Counted from the stretch's first letter, positions 16,997 to 26,627 are shown. The stretch is DNA of 64,000 nucleotides from Sphingomonas aliaeris (GCF_016743815.1 NZ_CP061035.1:2358501-2422500); one strand, 5' to 3'. The notes: a model not told the origin generated them from the sequence alone. Numbers and translations are program-made.

Positions 16997-17907
16997 GCGC
17001 TATCCCCATGTTCCCTGCCGACCCGCGCGGTGCGGATCGTCACGATCGCGACGCCGAGCATCGCGATCCCTCCGCCGGTTAGCATAAGCGCGGTCAGCGG
17101 CGTGCCGAAATAATAGGATGCGGCGAAAACCGAGATGACCGGCGCCGCCAGGGTCAGCGGCGTGACCAGACTGATCGGATGCCGCTGCAACAGGTAGGAC
17201 ATCGATCCCTGCCCGATGACGGTCGATCCGATCGCCGAAAACGCCACCCACCCGAGCGCGCCGAGCGGCAGTGCTGGTATCGCATGCATCGCCTGCGGTT
17301 CCACCTGCCACGCCAGCAGGCCCATCACGATCGACCCCCACAACCCGATCCACGCATAGATGGTCAGCACCGGAACACCGATCAGGTAGCGCTGGATGAT
17401 CGATCCGACCGCCCAAAAGAAGCTCGCCAGCGCCGTCAGCGCCAGCCCCGGCACCTCGCGCGCGGCGGCGGGATCGAACACCAGCAGGACGACGCCGGCA
17501 AACGACAAAGCGATCCCGGCCATGCGGGGAAGGCGGATGCGTTCCTTGAAGACGATGATTGCTAGGATCATGGAGAAGGGTACGCCCAGTTGCCCGGCGA
17601 TCGCAAGCGCGCCGACATTGTCCGCAACGGCCAGCGACAGGTTGATCGCAACGTAGAAAAGACCGCCGACAAGGATGCCCAGCGCGGTCAGCGCAACCAT
17701 GCGCCCGGGTACGATGCGCAGCCACGTTCCGCACACCAGCAGCACCAGCGCCTGTCGCAGGAAGCCGGCGGTCAGCGGGGAAATCTCCGTCACCGCCATT
17801 TTCACGGCGATGATGTTCAGCCCCCACATCATGTTCATCACGATGACGACGGCGAAATCGCGCAGCGTGAAGCCGGGGCGTTGGGGGAAACGTGCGACAC
17901 CTGCCAC
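16993..17907 (-). CDS. DMT superfamily (EamA) membrane transporter
   Basis: A 304-residue protein with about ten hydrophobic helices in two repeats of the EamA type (for example FAVVIVMNMMWGLNIIAVKM and PGLALTALASFFWAVGSIIQ). The family exports amino acids, nucleotides or drugs. Substrate cannot be told. It overlaps the amidase gene by four bases and is probably co-transcribed with it. Confidence 0.85.
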   Translation of the reverse strand: MAGVARFPQRPGFTLRDFAVVIVMNMMWGLNIIAVKMAVTEISPLTAGFLRQALVLLVCGTWLRIVPGRMVALTALGILVGGLFYVAINLSLAVADNVGALAIAGQLGVPFSMILAIIVFKERIRLPRMAGIALSFAGVVLLVFDPAAAREVPGLALTALASFFWAVGSIIQRYLIGVPVLTIYAWIGLWGSIVMGLLAWQVEPQAMHAIPALPLGALGWVAFSAIGSTVIGQGSMSYLLQRHPISLVTPLTLAAPVISVFAASYYFGTPLTALMLTGGGIAMLGVAIVTIRTARVGREHGDSA

Positions 17908-17940
17908 CGCTTGCGACGACGACGCCGCAAAGTAAACGCT

Positions 17941-18795
17941 TCAGCCGCCGATCATCTCGTACAATCCGCGATATTCCGCCGACGGGCAGAACGCCTCGGT
18001 CTGTCCGATCACCGTCTCCCCCGCACCGAGCACGAGCAAACCGCCCGGGCGCAACACCGTGGCGAGACGGTCGAGGACCTGCCGCCTGAGCGAGGACGAC
18101 AGGTACAGCAGGACGTTACGGCACAGGACGACGTCGAACTTGCCCGCCGGCAAGGGATCGGCGACGAGGTTGAGACGGCGGAAACTGATCTGGCGCACCA
18201 ACTCGGGTTTCGCGGCCCAGTCGCCGCCGGCGGCATCGAACCAGCGGATCATCCGCCGGATCGGCAGGCCGCGCTGAATCTCGAACTGCGAGAACCGGCC
18301 GAGCCGCGCGCGCGCCAGTGCCGCTTCCGATACGTCAGTAGCGACGATCTCCGGCTTGCGTCCGCCCTTCGCCTCGACCTGTTCGTCGAACAGCATCGCC
18401 AGCGACAAAGGCTCCTGACCCATCGAACATCCGGCGGACCAGACCCGGATACTGCGGTTCGGTGCCTGTTCGCGCATCGCCTGTACGGCGGCGGCGACGG
18501 TATCCAGCACCGCAGCGTCACGGAAGAACGAGCTTTCCTGATTGAGCAGCGCGTCGACCACCTGATCCGCCACAAGCGGGTCGGTACCGCTCAGGATCTC
18601 GCCCGCCAGCTGGTCGAGCGTGTCAAGCCCGCGCTCACGCAGGACCGGTTTCAGCGCGGTTTCGATCCGCCATTCGCGATTCGCTGCGATCTGCTGGCCG
18701 GTGCGCTGCTCCAGCACCGCGGTCAGGATATGCATCGCCCCGCTCGGGCGCGGTGTCGGCGGGGTGAATACGCGGCGTGGTAAAGGCTTCAGCAT
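17941..18795 (-). CDS. cheR: Chemotaxis protein methyltransferase CheR
   Basis: A 284-residue CheR. It has an N-terminal helical domain (MHILTAVLEQRTGQQIAANR) and a SAM-binding methyltransferase domain (RVWSAGCSMGQEPLSLAMLF, IVATDVSEAALARAR, FDVVLCRNVLLYL). It methylates glutamates on chemoreceptors. Its ATG (18795) overlaps the cheB stop by seven bases. Last gene of the chpT/che cluster. Confidence 0.95.
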   Translation of the reverse strand: MLKPLPRRVFTPPTPRPSGAMHILTAVLEQRTGQQIAANREWRIETALKPVLRERGLDTLDQLAGEILSGTDPLVADQVVDALLNQESSFFRDAAVLDTVAAAVQAMREQAPNRSIRVWSAGCSMGQEPLSLAMLFDEQVEAKGGRKPEIVATDVSEAALARARLGRFSQFEIQRGLPIRRMIRWFDAAGGDWAAKPELVRQISFRRLNLVADPLPAGKFDVVLCRNVLLYLSSSLRRQVLDRLATVLRPGGLLVLGAGETVIGQTEAFCPSAEYRGLYEMIGG

Positions 18796-19916
18796 GACGG
18801 CCTCCGTCCGGCGGCAACCAGCCGACCGATCTCCCCCGGCGGCAGCATCACACCGGCAAACTGTGCGACCGCGCCAGGCATTCCCCACACGACCGAACTC
18901 TCGCGATCCTGCGCGATCAAGGCGCCACCCGCATCGACGAGCTTCCGCGCACCGTCGCTACCATCGCGTCCCATACCGCTCAGCACGATGGCCATCGCGC
19001 GCGCGCCATGCGTCTCGGCAAGGCTTTCGAACATCGGATCGACGGATGGCATGCATCCGCTGCGCGCGGGTTCGCGGCTCAGACGGACGGCAAAGTTCCC
19101 GTCGCCCAATGCCACGACACGCATGTGACCGTCGCCGGGCGCAATGATGACGCGGCCGGCGCGAATCCGCAGCCGGTCGGTCGCGACATCGCAGGGGCGT
19201 CCCGCCAGCACGGCAACCTGCGCCGCGAAATACGGCATGAACGATTCGGGCAGATGCTGCGTGATCAGGATCGGGGTCGTGACGTCTGCCGGAACCTCGC
19301 GCAGCAACTGGCTAAGCGCGTGGATACCGCCCGTGGACGCTCCGATCGCGATGATGTCGAACTGGCTCTGCGTCGTGCGGTACGTCGGCCGGGCCGCTGG
19401 CGGACTGACGGCGGCGGATGCGACGGGGACGACCGGATCGATCACCAGCAAGCGCGAGAGTTTATCGACCAGGACATCCGCGAACCGCCCGGCAAATGCA
19501 CCGACCCCGGGCTTCACCAGCGTGTCGGCAGCACCCAGCGCCAGCGCCTGGATCGTCGCGGCACCGCCATCGTCGCAGGAGGAGGATACGACCAGCACCT
19601 TCGCGCCGTCGCTCGCCACGATCAAATCGGGCAGTGCGGTCAGCCCGTCGACGCCCGGCATTTCGATATCGAGCAGGATTGCGTCGACGCGGTTGGTTTT
19701 CAGGAATGCGAGTGCGGCCTGCACGTCGGGAACGGTGCCGGCGAGAGCGAAGCGGCGGCTGCCCTCGATCATGCGGCCGATCACGGCGCGCGCCACCGCC
19801 GAATCATCGACGATCAGGATTGCCGGAAGCGAGGCGGGCATAGTCGGCAGGCGATTGGAATGAGTGGCCGCAAGTCGCCCGGATGGCGCGGCGGCCTCGA
19901 CGGGCGCGAGGGTCAT
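18789..19916 (-). CDS. cheB: Chemotaxis response regulator protein-glutamate methylesterase CheB
   Basis: A 375-residue protein. The receiver domain has acidic pocket residues in ILIVDDSAVAR and the phospho-acceptor Asp83 in DAILLDIEMPGVDG. The methylesterase domain carries the catalytic Ser in IIAIGASTGGIHAL, His in ITQHLPESF and Asp in LSGMGRDGSDGA. It demethylates receptors, opposing CheR. A second in-frame ATG at residue 26 (MPASLPAILIVDDS) may be the true start, since the receiver begins there. Confidence 0.95.
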   Translation of the reverse strand: MTLAPVEAAAPSGRLAATHSNRLPTMPASLPAILIVDDSAVARAVIGRMIEGSRRFALAGTVPDVQAALAFLKTNRVDAILLDIEMPGVDGLTALPDLIVASDGAKVLVVSSSCDDGGAATIQALALGAADTLVKPGVGAFAGRFADVLVDKLSRLLVIDPVVPVASAAVSPPAARPTYRTTQSQFDIIAIGASTGGIHALSQLLREVPADVTTPILITQHLPESFMPYFAAQVAVLAGRPCDVATDRLRIRAGRVIIAPGDGHMRVVALGDGNFAVRLSREPARSGCMPSVDPMFESLAETHGARAMAIVLSGMGRDGSDGARKLVDAGGALIAQDRESSVVWGMPGAVAQFAGVMLPPGEIGRLVAAGRRPSC

Positions 19917-19929
19917 GGCGGTGGCCCCT

Positions 19930-20295
19930 TCAGGCCATGCCGACGATCTGGAGCTTGCTTTCCAACGTCTCGCGATCGAACGGCTTCATGACATATTCGT
20001 CCGCGCCCGCCTCGATCGCGGCGCGGATATGACCCATTCCGTTCTCGGTCGTGCAGAAGACGACCTTCGGGCGGCTCGTCACCGCGCTGACGCGCAATGC
20101 ACGCAGGAAATCCATCCCGCTCATCACCGGCATGTTCCAGTCGAGCAGAATGACGTCAGGCGCGGAGGCGAGGCACGAATCGAGCGCTTCCTTGCCGTCG
20201 CCGGCTTCGGAAACCTGAAAGTTCAGCGTCTCCAATATGTGTCGCGCGACTTTGCGGATCACCTTAGAATCATCGACGACCAGGCACGTTTTCAT
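19930..20295 (-). CDS. cheY: Single-domain response regulator, CheY-like
   Basis: A 121-residue receiver domain: Asp8/Asp9 in CLVVDDSKVI, phospho-acceptor Asp52 in VILLDWNMPVMSG, Thr82/Thr83 in VFCTTEN and Lys104 in YVMKPFDRE. It sits between cheW and cheB, which supports CheY, the link from CheA to the flagellar motor. In this group a CheY-like partner may also take part in ChpT-linked phosphorelay. Confidence 0.92.
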   Translation of the reverse strand: MKTCLVVDDSKVIRKVARHILETLNFQVSEAGDGKEALDSCLASAPDVILLDWNMPVMSGMDFLRALRVSAVTSRPKVVFCTTENGMGHIRAAIEAGADEYVMKPFDRETLESKLQIVGMA

Positions 20296-20365
20296 GAATG
20301 CTTCCCGTTATGCGCAACGATCACGGTTTGCCGCAAATCCGTAAGCGTCCCGTTAATTCCACAGA

Positions 20366-20797
20366 TTATGCAGCCAAGGCGGTGAGACCGGGCAGCAATG
20401 CGCGCAGGTCGATCGCCAGCAGCGGCTCTCCATCCTGTTCCACTATCCCGCATCCGGCTGCTCGCCAGCCCCCGTCCAATACGATGCCGGACGATAGCGG
20501 AAGCAGTTCGAACGGCGCGACGTCCTCCAGCGGATCGACGAGGACGGCATAATGATGCCCCTCGACCGCGGTGATGACCGCACGCGTCGCCGGTACCGCA
20601 CCCGCAGGCAGGTTCAGCGCCGTACGCGTGTCGATCACCGTCACCACCCGGCTGCGCAACGCCGCCAGCCCCAGCACCTGTCCGCCGGTCCTCGGGACCG
20701 GAATGACCGTGCCGATATCGACCACCGATTCGACCTGCGCCGAATCGATCGCGACGGCGCGGCCCGCAATGTGCGCGATCAGGAATAGCGTGTTCAT
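20366..20797 (-). CDS. cheW: Chemotaxis adaptor CheW
   Basis: A 143-residue CheW-domain protein (FLIAHIAGRAVAIDSAQVES, LGLAALRSRVVTVIDTRTAL). CheW couples CheA to chemoreceptors. The start overlaps the cheA stop by four bases (ATGA), so it is translated with it. No chemoreceptor gene is in this window. Confidence 0.92.
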   Translation of the reverse strand: MNTLFLIAHIAGRAVAIDSAQVESVVDIGTVIPVPRTGGQVLGLAALRSRVVTVIDTRTALNLPAGAVPATRAVITAVEGHHYAVLVDPLEDVAPFELLPLSSGIVLDGGWRAAGCGIVEQDGEPLLAIDLRALLPGLTALAA

Positions 20798-23106
20798 CGG
20801 ATTGCCCCCGCCTGGCCCGTACCGGTGCGTTGGAGCAGCGCCGCAAGCAGCCCCGGACGATCGTAACGATAGACGCTGCCGTCATTCGCCGCCTGCGACC
20901 GATCGTGGCGCAGACGGACGACCGGTGCGGCATGCGTCACGGCGTCGTCCATCGTCAGCACCACCGCAGCCTTTTCACCGGCCTTCAGACGCGTCGCCAC
21001 ACGGTAACCCGCCCCTTCGAGCGCGGGCTTCAGGAACGTCGTCATCCATGCGGATTCGTTTCCGTCCAGCAGGCACAGAGGCGGCACGCGATTTTGCATG
21101 TCGTCGCCATGCGTCGCGAACAGCCAATGCACGTCGAGCACCTCAATCTGGTCGCCATCCATCGCAGCCACCCCGGCGACCGGCCCCGCCTCGCGCGCCG
21201 GAACGATCGTTTCGGGCAGCGTTACGATGTCCAGCGCGGCGGCGATCGCATAGGCGACCTCCGTCTCGCCATCGCGCAGGCGCAACACCGATACGTCGCG
21301 ACCCTCGCCGATTTCGGCCATCGCGGCGAGCGGGATGATGCGGCCCTCCACGGTCAGTCGCAACCGCCCCGCCGCAAACCGGAACGCATCGGCCGTGACG
21401 GGCTCGACCCGGTCGATCACCGACAGAGGGACCAGCCGCCGCACGCCGTCCAGGTCGTCGAACAGCAGCGCCGAAACCTGCTCGGCCACCGGCTCCGCAA
21501 CCACGTCGTCGATGCCGACCTGGCGCTTGAATTCCAGCCCCGCGACGTTGGATATGCCTGCACAGTCCAGTAGCAACATCGGCAGGCCGCTATCGGGCAG
21601 GGTCTGCCCGGCATAGACACCCGCCGCCATCACCGCCGGAGCGGCCGGCTTGATCACCAGTTCCTCATGATCCAGCACCGTCTCGACTGCCAGCGCATAG
21701 CTGCCGCCCGGAACGCCGACGATCACCAGCATCGGCAGCGCATCCGCATCGGTTCGCTCGATCGTCAGGATCCCGCCCAGATCGACCAGCGGCATGCGGC
21801 GTTCGCGCACCGTCGCGGTCGGCGTGTCGCCCAGCATGTCGATGCGGATCGCGTCGCCGCGAAGCGTGACGATCTCTTCGATCACCTGACGTGAAATGGC
21901 GAAACGCTGTCCTCCGACACCCACGCCGATGGTCGACATGATCGACAGCGTCAGTGGTACATGGATTGCGATACGCAGCCCCCGCCCCGGCGCATTGTCG
22001 ATCTCGATCCGCCCGCCAATCTGCTCGATGTTCGCGCGCACCACGTCCATCCCGACGCCGCGTCCGGAAATCGACGTGACCTCGTCCTTGGTCGACAGGC
22101 CGGGTTCGAAGATCAGTTCCAGCTTGGCCTTGTCGCTCAACGCGATCAATTCCCGCATCGGACGCCCGCGCGCGGCGACCTTCTCGACCAGCCGGTCCAC
22201 GTCGATGCCGCGACCGTCGTCCGAAATCTCGATGATGATCTGGTTGCCCGACTGCCGCGCCGCGACCGTCAATTGGCCGTTCTCGCGCTTGCCGGCCTTC
22301 GCCCGCCCGGCCGGCGCCTCGATCCCGTGGTCGATCGAATTGCGGACCATATGGACCAAGGGGTCGCGCATCATCTCGATCATCTCGCGATCGAGTTCGA
22401 CGTCCGATCCCTCGATATGCAGCGTGACCGCCTTGCCCAGTTCGGCGGCAGTGTCGCGCACCATCCGGGGCAGCGCGGAAAACAGCGCGTCGATCTTCTG
22501 CATGCGGGTCCGCGTCACCGTGTCGCGCATTTCGGCGACGGTCAGCGACAGGCGTTCCAGCGCCGCCTCCACCGCCGGGTCCGCACCGTCGTCGCGCAAC
22601 CGTCGCGCGAGTTCGTTGCGGGCCAGCACCATGTCCGACATGCCCGACATCATCCGGTCGAGCAGATCCACGTTCAGCCGCACACTGCGTGAAGACGTTC
22701 GCTGGCTGGTCGGCGCGGCGGTAACAGCGACGGAGTCCGATCCTTCGTCCAGCGCGGCGATCAGCAGATCCTCACCCGAATCCGCCAGCGAAACCCCAGC
22801 GTCGATCGCCTCGACGATCTCGCCGATCCGGTCGACGATCGCGAGGACGGCATTGACCAGCTTGGTGTCCGGCGCGCGCGATCCGTCGCGCACGGCCGCC
22901 AGCACGTCTTCGGCGGCATGGCTCAACCGCGCGAGCCGGGGCAGGTCCAGAAATCCGCAGCTTCCCTTCACCGTGTGGACGAAGCGGAAGATCGCATCCA
23001 GCCGCTGGCGATCGGAAGGATCGCTTTCCCATGCCACGATCTCGCCGGAAAGCGCTTCGAGCGTCTCCCGGGTTTCGGCAATAAATTCCTGAAGCAGATC
23101 GTCCAT
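20794..23106 (-). CDS. cheA: Chemotaxis sensor kinase CheA with two CheW-like domains and a degenerate receiver
   Basis: A 770-residue kinase. The N-terminal Hpt domain has the phosphorylated His44 in FRFVHTVKGSCGFL. A short linker replaces the CheY-binding P2 domain. Then come the dimerisation helices, the HATPase (MVRNSIDHGIEAPAGR, ISDDGRGID, ISGRGVGMDVVR) and a CheW-like domain (TIGVGVGGQRFAISRQVIEE). A second CheW-like region (VSALLFDDLDGVRRLVPLSV) and a C-terminal segment (CLLDGNESAWMTTFLKPALE) follow; the last looks like a receiver without the conserved Lys. The stop overlaps cheW. Confidence 0.93.
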   Translation of the reverse strand: MDDLLQEFIAETRETLEALSGEIVAWESDPSDRQRLDAIFRFVHTVKGSCGFLDLPRLARLSHAAEDVLAAVRDGSRAPDTKLVNAVLAIVDRIGEIVEAIDAGVSLADSGEDLLIAALDEGSDSVAVTAAPTSQRTSSRSVRLNVDLLDRMMSGMSDMVLARNELARRLRDDGADPAVEAALERLSLTVAEMRDTVTRTRMQKIDALFSALPRMVRDTAAELGKAVTLHIEGSDVELDREMIEMMRDPLVHMVRNSIDHGIEAPAGRAKAGKRENGQLTVAARQSGNQIIIEISDDGRGIDVDRLVEKVAARGRPMRELIALSDKAKLELIFEPGLSTKDEVTSISGRGVGMDVVRANIEQIGGRIEIDNAPGRGLRIAIHVPLTLSIMSTIGVGVGGQRFAISRQVIEEIVTLRGDAIRIDMLGDTPTATVRERRMPLVDLGGILTIERTDADALPMLVIVGVPGGSYALAVETVLDHEELVIKPAAPAVMAAGVYAGQTLPDSGLPMLLLDCAGISNVAGLEFKRQVGIDDVVAEPVAEQVSALLFDDLDGVRRLVPLSVIDRVEPVTADAFRFAAGRLRLTVEGRIIPLAAMAEIGEGRDVSVLRLRDGETEVAYAIAAALDIVTLPETIVPAREAGPVAGVAAMDGDQIEVLDVHWLFATHGDDMQNRVPPLCLLDGNESAWMTTFLKPALEGAGYRVATRLKAGEKAAVVLTMDDAVTHAAPVVRLRHDRSQAANDGSVYRYDRPGLLAALLQRTGTGQAGAIR

Positions 23107-23195
23107 AGGCCCCCGGGTGGTTGACCGGGACCATTGTCCGACACTGGTTAAGGACGCGTTAGTTCAGGTTTTCGATCGCTGCGTCCCGGCGATAT

Positions 23196-23840
23196 TCAGC
23201 CCGCCTGGAACGACGCCCCGAACAGCAGGACGGGTTCACCCGGCTCGGACACCTGCACCTGCCCGCCGCCTTCCTTGACCAGCGCGTTGACCAGATAGGC
23301 CGCCGCGGCACGCGGGGTGATCACCGCCTCCGGGTTCGTGCCGGTCAACGCGCCGCGCATCTCCTGATCCAGCACGATACGGGGGCCATCCGCGCGGACG
23401 ACGATCTCCACCGCTCCGCCGACGCTTTCGGCACCGACATCCAACTGTCCGCCGCGGATCAGCGCGTCGCCGGCAATCAGCGCAAGGTTCAGCAACACCT
23501 TGATCGCGGGCTTGGGCAATGTGCTGTCCTCGATCAGCCAGCCGAGCTTGACGCGGTGGTTGTCGCCGAACAGCCCCTCGATCGCGGCGCGTGCCTCGCG
23601 CGAATCCACCATCTCACCAAATCCGCCCGCCGCACCGAAGGCCAGCCGGAAGAATTTCAGCTTGTTGGCCGACGCGCGGGCGCTTTCGTTCAGCAGTTCC
23701 AGACACCGCTGGCGCATCTCGGGGTCATGCTCGTCCGCCAGCAATTCAAGCCCGTTGTTGAGCGCGCCCACGGGGGAAAGCAGATCGTGACACAACCGCG
23801 AACAGAGCAGGCTGGCGAAATCGACCGGGCTGATGGTCAT
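23196..23840 (-). CDS. chpT: Histidine phosphotransferase ChpT family
   Basis: A 214-residue protein starting MTISPVDFASLLCSRLCHDL. The conserved His is in LCHDLLSPVGALNNGLELL, the ChpT signature, followed by a degenerate HATPase-like domain. In Caulobacter ChpT relays phosphate from CckA to CtrA and CpdR; here it lies 90 bases upstream of cheA in the same direction. The longer frame from 23912 was rejected because homology begins at 23840. A link between cell-cycle and chemotaxis signalling is suggested only by position. Confidence 0.85.
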   Translation of the reverse strand: MTISPVDFASLLCSRLCHDLLSPVGALNNGLELLADEHDPEMRQRCLELLNESARASANKLKFFRLAFGAAGGFGEMVDSREARAAIEGLFGDNHRVKLGWLIEDSTLPKPAIKVLLNLALIAGDALIRGGQLDVGAESVGGAVEIVVRADGPRIVLDQEMRGALTGTNPEAVITPRAAAAYLVNALVKEGGGQVQVSEPGEPVLLFGASFQAG

Positions 23841-24039
23841 GAAGGAAAAGTCCGCTTCGGCAAAATGAGGTGAGCGCTCTTCTGGCGATGCGGGACGCAA
23901 GGTGCAAGTCAAAGGGCGTCATGACGTCACCGCGATATCCGCAAGACGAGTCTTATTCGCGGTGGCCGGCGGGTTTTCTTATCCTGGTGACCTTCCCGTC
24001 AAGCGAGGGGTTTGGTTTGCTCCCCTCCTAATATCTTCT

Positions 24040-24165
24040 AGCTCCCATCCCTGAAAGGGAGGGGCGGGGGGGTGTCGTCCGGGCGTACCGCTGCCGCGGC
24101 CTGAAGCCCAACAGTACAGCGAGCATCGACCCACCCCCAACCCCTCCCTTTCAGGGATGGGAGCT
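24040..24165. repeat. Paired inverted REP-like element, CCCTCCC family
   Basis: AGCTCCCATCCCTGAAAGGG at the left end is repeated inverted at the right (CCCTTTCAGGGATGGGAGCT). Each end also folds on itself. About 125 bp. It fills most of the 345-base gap between chpT and the JAB-domain gene. The same family recurs at 31651-31762 and 38278-38380. No gene was seen in 23841-24185. Confidence 0.8.
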
Positions 24166-24185
24166 TAGAAGGAGGCAGCAAAACC

Positions 24186-24578
24186 TCAAACCACCACCAA
24201 CTCAACCGGCTCGAACACCCCCCGCTCCCCACTCCGCCATGCCAGAGCCTCGCCCCCGCCAAGAATGATCCACACCGCCCCATCCCCCATCGCGCTTTCC
24301 GCATCGATCACAGAGGGCACGGGATCGCCGGACGGATGCGAATGATAACAACCGATCACCGCCGCTCCCCCGCCCCGCGCCCGCCGATGCGCCGCGAACA
24401 ATGCCACCGGATCGATCTCGAACCGGCGTGCGGGTTCCGAAGCGACGTTCGCGCAAGTTTCCGCCGCCTCGATCATTCGGTCCGATCCGAACAGCAGACC
24501 GCATATCTCCGCCTGTGGAGACGCCGCCGCGTCGGCTAGCAGTCGCGCCAGCAGAGTGCTTGAAATCTCTAACCTCAT
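24186..24578 (-). CDS. JAB/Mov34 metallopeptidase family protein
   Basis: A 130-residue JAMM-fold protein (MRLEISSTLLARLLADAAAS). The metal motif is present: Glu in AEICGLLFG, His-x-His in VIGCYHSHPSGDPVPS and the downstream Asp (VIDAES). Prokaryotic relatives remove ubiquitin-like sulfur-carrier tails or act in cofactor synthesis. An in-frame ATG six codons upstream (24596) would overlap the start of rluD; ATG 24578 is preferred. Divergent from rluD. Confidence 0.82.
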   Translation of the reverse strand: MRLEISSTLLARLLADAAASPQAEICGLLFGSDRMIEAAETCANVASEPARRFEIDPVALFAAHRRARGGGAAVIGCYHSHPSGDPVPSVIDAESAMGDGAVWIILGGGEALAWRSGERGVFEPVELVVV

Positions 24579-24594
24579 TCCCACATCCTTAGCC

Positions 24595-25544
24595 ATGAAC
24601 CGGGGGTTTCCATCATCGCCGCAACGATTTCCGACACGGCCGACGGCTGGCGTCTGGATCGTGCTCTGGCGGAAGCGGTGCCTACCCTTTCACGCGAGCG
24701 GCTGAAGGTGCTGATCAACAGCGGTGCGGTCAGCGATGCCGCCGGGGACCTGTCGCGCGATCCGTCGCGCAAGGCGGCGGCAGGGGCCGTGTTCCAGGTT
24801 GCCGTGCCCGATCCAACGCCCGCGCATAACGAACCGCAGGATATCGCGCTGTCGATCGCGTATGAGGACGAGCACCTGATCGTCATCGAGAAGCAGGCCG
24901 GGTTGGTCGTCCATCCCGCCGCCGGCAATCTCGACGGCACCCTGGTCAACGCGTTGCTCCATCATTGCGGCGGCAGCCTGTCCGGGATCGGCGGCGTCGC
25001 GCGGCCCGGGATCGTCCACCGGATCGACAAGGACACGTCGGGGCTGATGGTCGCGGCGAAAACCGACCGCGCGCATGAGGGATTGGCCCGGCAGTTCCAC
25101 GATCACAGCATCGACCGGCGCTACAAGGCGATCGTCGCGGGCATCCCGATGCCGATCGCGGGCAAGGTCGATGCCCCGCTTGCCCGGTCTGCGACTGATC
25201 GCAAGAAAGTCGCGATCGTTCAGGGCGGCAAGCGCGCGGTGACGCATTTCCGCACGGTTCAGGCGCTGCACAAAGCCGCTTTGGTCGAATGCCGGCTGGA
25301 GACGGGGCGCACGCACCAGGTTCGCGTGCACATGACATCGATCGGCCACCCCTTGCTGGGCGACCCGGTCTACGGTAGAACAAAACAGGCTCACCGCCTG
25401 CTTTTGGAAACCCTGAATTTCCACCGCCAGGCGTTGCATGCCGCCCATTTGGGGTTCATCCACCCTATCAATAGTAAGGCATTGGCGTTCGAAAGCGAAA
25501 TGCCTGCCGACATGCAGGAACTGTTCAGCCACCTTAACGTATAG
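24595..25544 (+). CDS. rluD: RluD-type 23S rRNA pseudouridine synthase, start region frameshifted
   Basis: RluA-family enzyme: an S4-like domain (RLDRALAEAVPTLSRERLKV, LINSGAV), the catalytic motif IVHRIDKDTSGLMVAAKTD with its Asp, and ETGRTHQVRVHMTSIGHPLL near the end. RluD modifies helix 69 of 23S rRNA. The frame is open upstream of the GTG at 24678 but has no usable start. ATG 24595 begins MNRG or MNPG, and one extra G or C around 24600-24606 carries it into GVSIIAATISDTADGWRLDR, giving 316 residues. A one-base deletion in the sequence is the simplest explanation. Confidence 0.88.
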
Positions 25545-25596
25545 GTATCGGGTTTCGCCGCAGCGCGGCATATCCAAATCAAAGGGAGATCAAGTC

Positions 25597-26499
25597 ATGG
25601 CTAAAAGCAACGTGCCAGCCACGGTCCCCGCTCTTGGCGGGGAGGCAAGCCTCAACCGCTATCTGTCGGAAATCAAGAAATTCCCCATCCTCGCGCCCGA
25701 GCAGGAATATATGCTCGCGAAGCGCTTCGAGGAACATGGCGACACCGACGCCGCAGCGCAGCTGGTGACCTCGCACCTTCGCCTCGTGGCGAAGATCGCG
25801 ATGGGCTATCGCGGCTACGGCCTGCCCACGTCGGAACTGATTTCCGAAGGTAATATCGGCCTCATGCAGGGCGTGAAGAAGTTCGAGGCCGATCGCGGCT
25901 TCCGGCTCGCGACCTATGCGATGTGGTGGATCCGCGCCTCGATCCAGGAATATATCCTGCGCTCGTGGAGCCTCGTGAAGATGGGCACGACCGCCGCGCA
26001 GAAGAAGCTGTTCTTCAACCTGCGCCGGATGAAGTCCAAGCTCGACGCGTTCGAGGATGGCGATCTGTCACCCGAGCATCTGACCAAGATCGCCACCGAT
26101 CTCGGCGTGACCGAGGCGGAAGTGACTAGCATGAACCGTCGCATGGCGATGGGCGGGGACACCTCGCTCAACGTGCCGATGCGCGAGGATGGCGACGGCC
26201 AGTGGCAGGATTGGCTGCAGGACGACGCACCGTTGCAGGACACCGTGGTCGCGGAGGCGCAGGAAGCCGACGTTCGCCACGAAATGCTGACCAGCGCGAT
26301 GGACGATTTGAACGAGCGCGAGCAGCACATCCTGACCGAGCGGCGCCTGACCGACGATCCCAAGACGCTCGAGGAACTGTCGCAAGTCTACGGCGTCAGC
26401 CGCGAGCGTGTCCGCCAGATCGAGGTACGGGCGTTCGAAAAGCTGCAAAAGGCGATGATGCGCCTGGCTGGCGACCGACGGCTTCTCGCCGCGGTTTGA
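25597..26499 (+). CDS. rpoH: RNA polymerase sigma-32 factor
   Basis: A 300-residue group-3 sigma factor starting MAKSNVPATVPALGGEASLN. Region 2 (TSHLRLVAKIAMGYRGYGLP, the RpoH-type QKKLFFNLRRMKSK) and region 4.2 (YGVSRERVRQIEVRAFEKLQ) are intact. RpoH directs the heat-shock regulon. AAAGGGAG lies eight bases before the ATG. Alphaproteobacteria often have more than one rpoH; which copy this is cannot be told. Confidence 0.95.
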   Translation: MAKSNVPATVPALGGEASLNRYLSEIKKFPILAPEQEYMLAKRFEEHGDTDAAAQLVTSHLRLVAKIAMGYRGYGLPTSELISEGNIGLMQGVKKFEADRGFRLATYAMWWIRASIQEYILRSWSLVKMGTTAAQKKLFFNLRRMKSKLDAFEDGDLSPEHLTKIATDLGVTEAEVTSMNRRMAMGGDTSLNVPMREDGDGQWQDWLQDDAPLQDTVVAEAQEADVRHEMLTSAMDDLNEREQHILTERRLTDDPKTLEELSQVYGVSRERVRQIEVRAFEKLQKAMMRLAGDRRLLAAV

Positions 26500-26519
26500 T
26501 CAGGCTGAAACGGTAACCG

Positions 26520-26555
26520 AGAAGGCCGGCGGGGATTACCTCGCGGGCCCTTTTC
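26520..26555 (+). terminator. Probable terminator after rpoH
   Basis: AAGGCC-GGCGGGG and CCTCGCGGG-CCCTT form an imperfect GC-rich hairpin just after the rpoH stop, followed by CTTTTCATTTT. The stem has bulges, so confidence is moderate. The rest of 26556-27001 holds two REP-like pairs and no gene. Confidence 0.5.
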
Positions 26556-26627
26556 ATTTTACGACCTGGTCGGCTTGGGACGCTGAGGCAGGGCGGAGCG
26601 CGTGATGAAGCGAGATCGATCCCCCAA

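Noticed and set aside
16007..17113. Open frames across 15.9-17.1 kb on the plus strand
   Set aside because: They run over RNase P RNA and are antisense to the amidase gene.
24595..24596. Overlapping divergent start codons of the JAB-domain gene and rluD
   Set aside because: The JAB protein more probably starts at the internal ATG 24578, which leaves a small gap; the upstream extension MAKDVG adds nothing recognisable.
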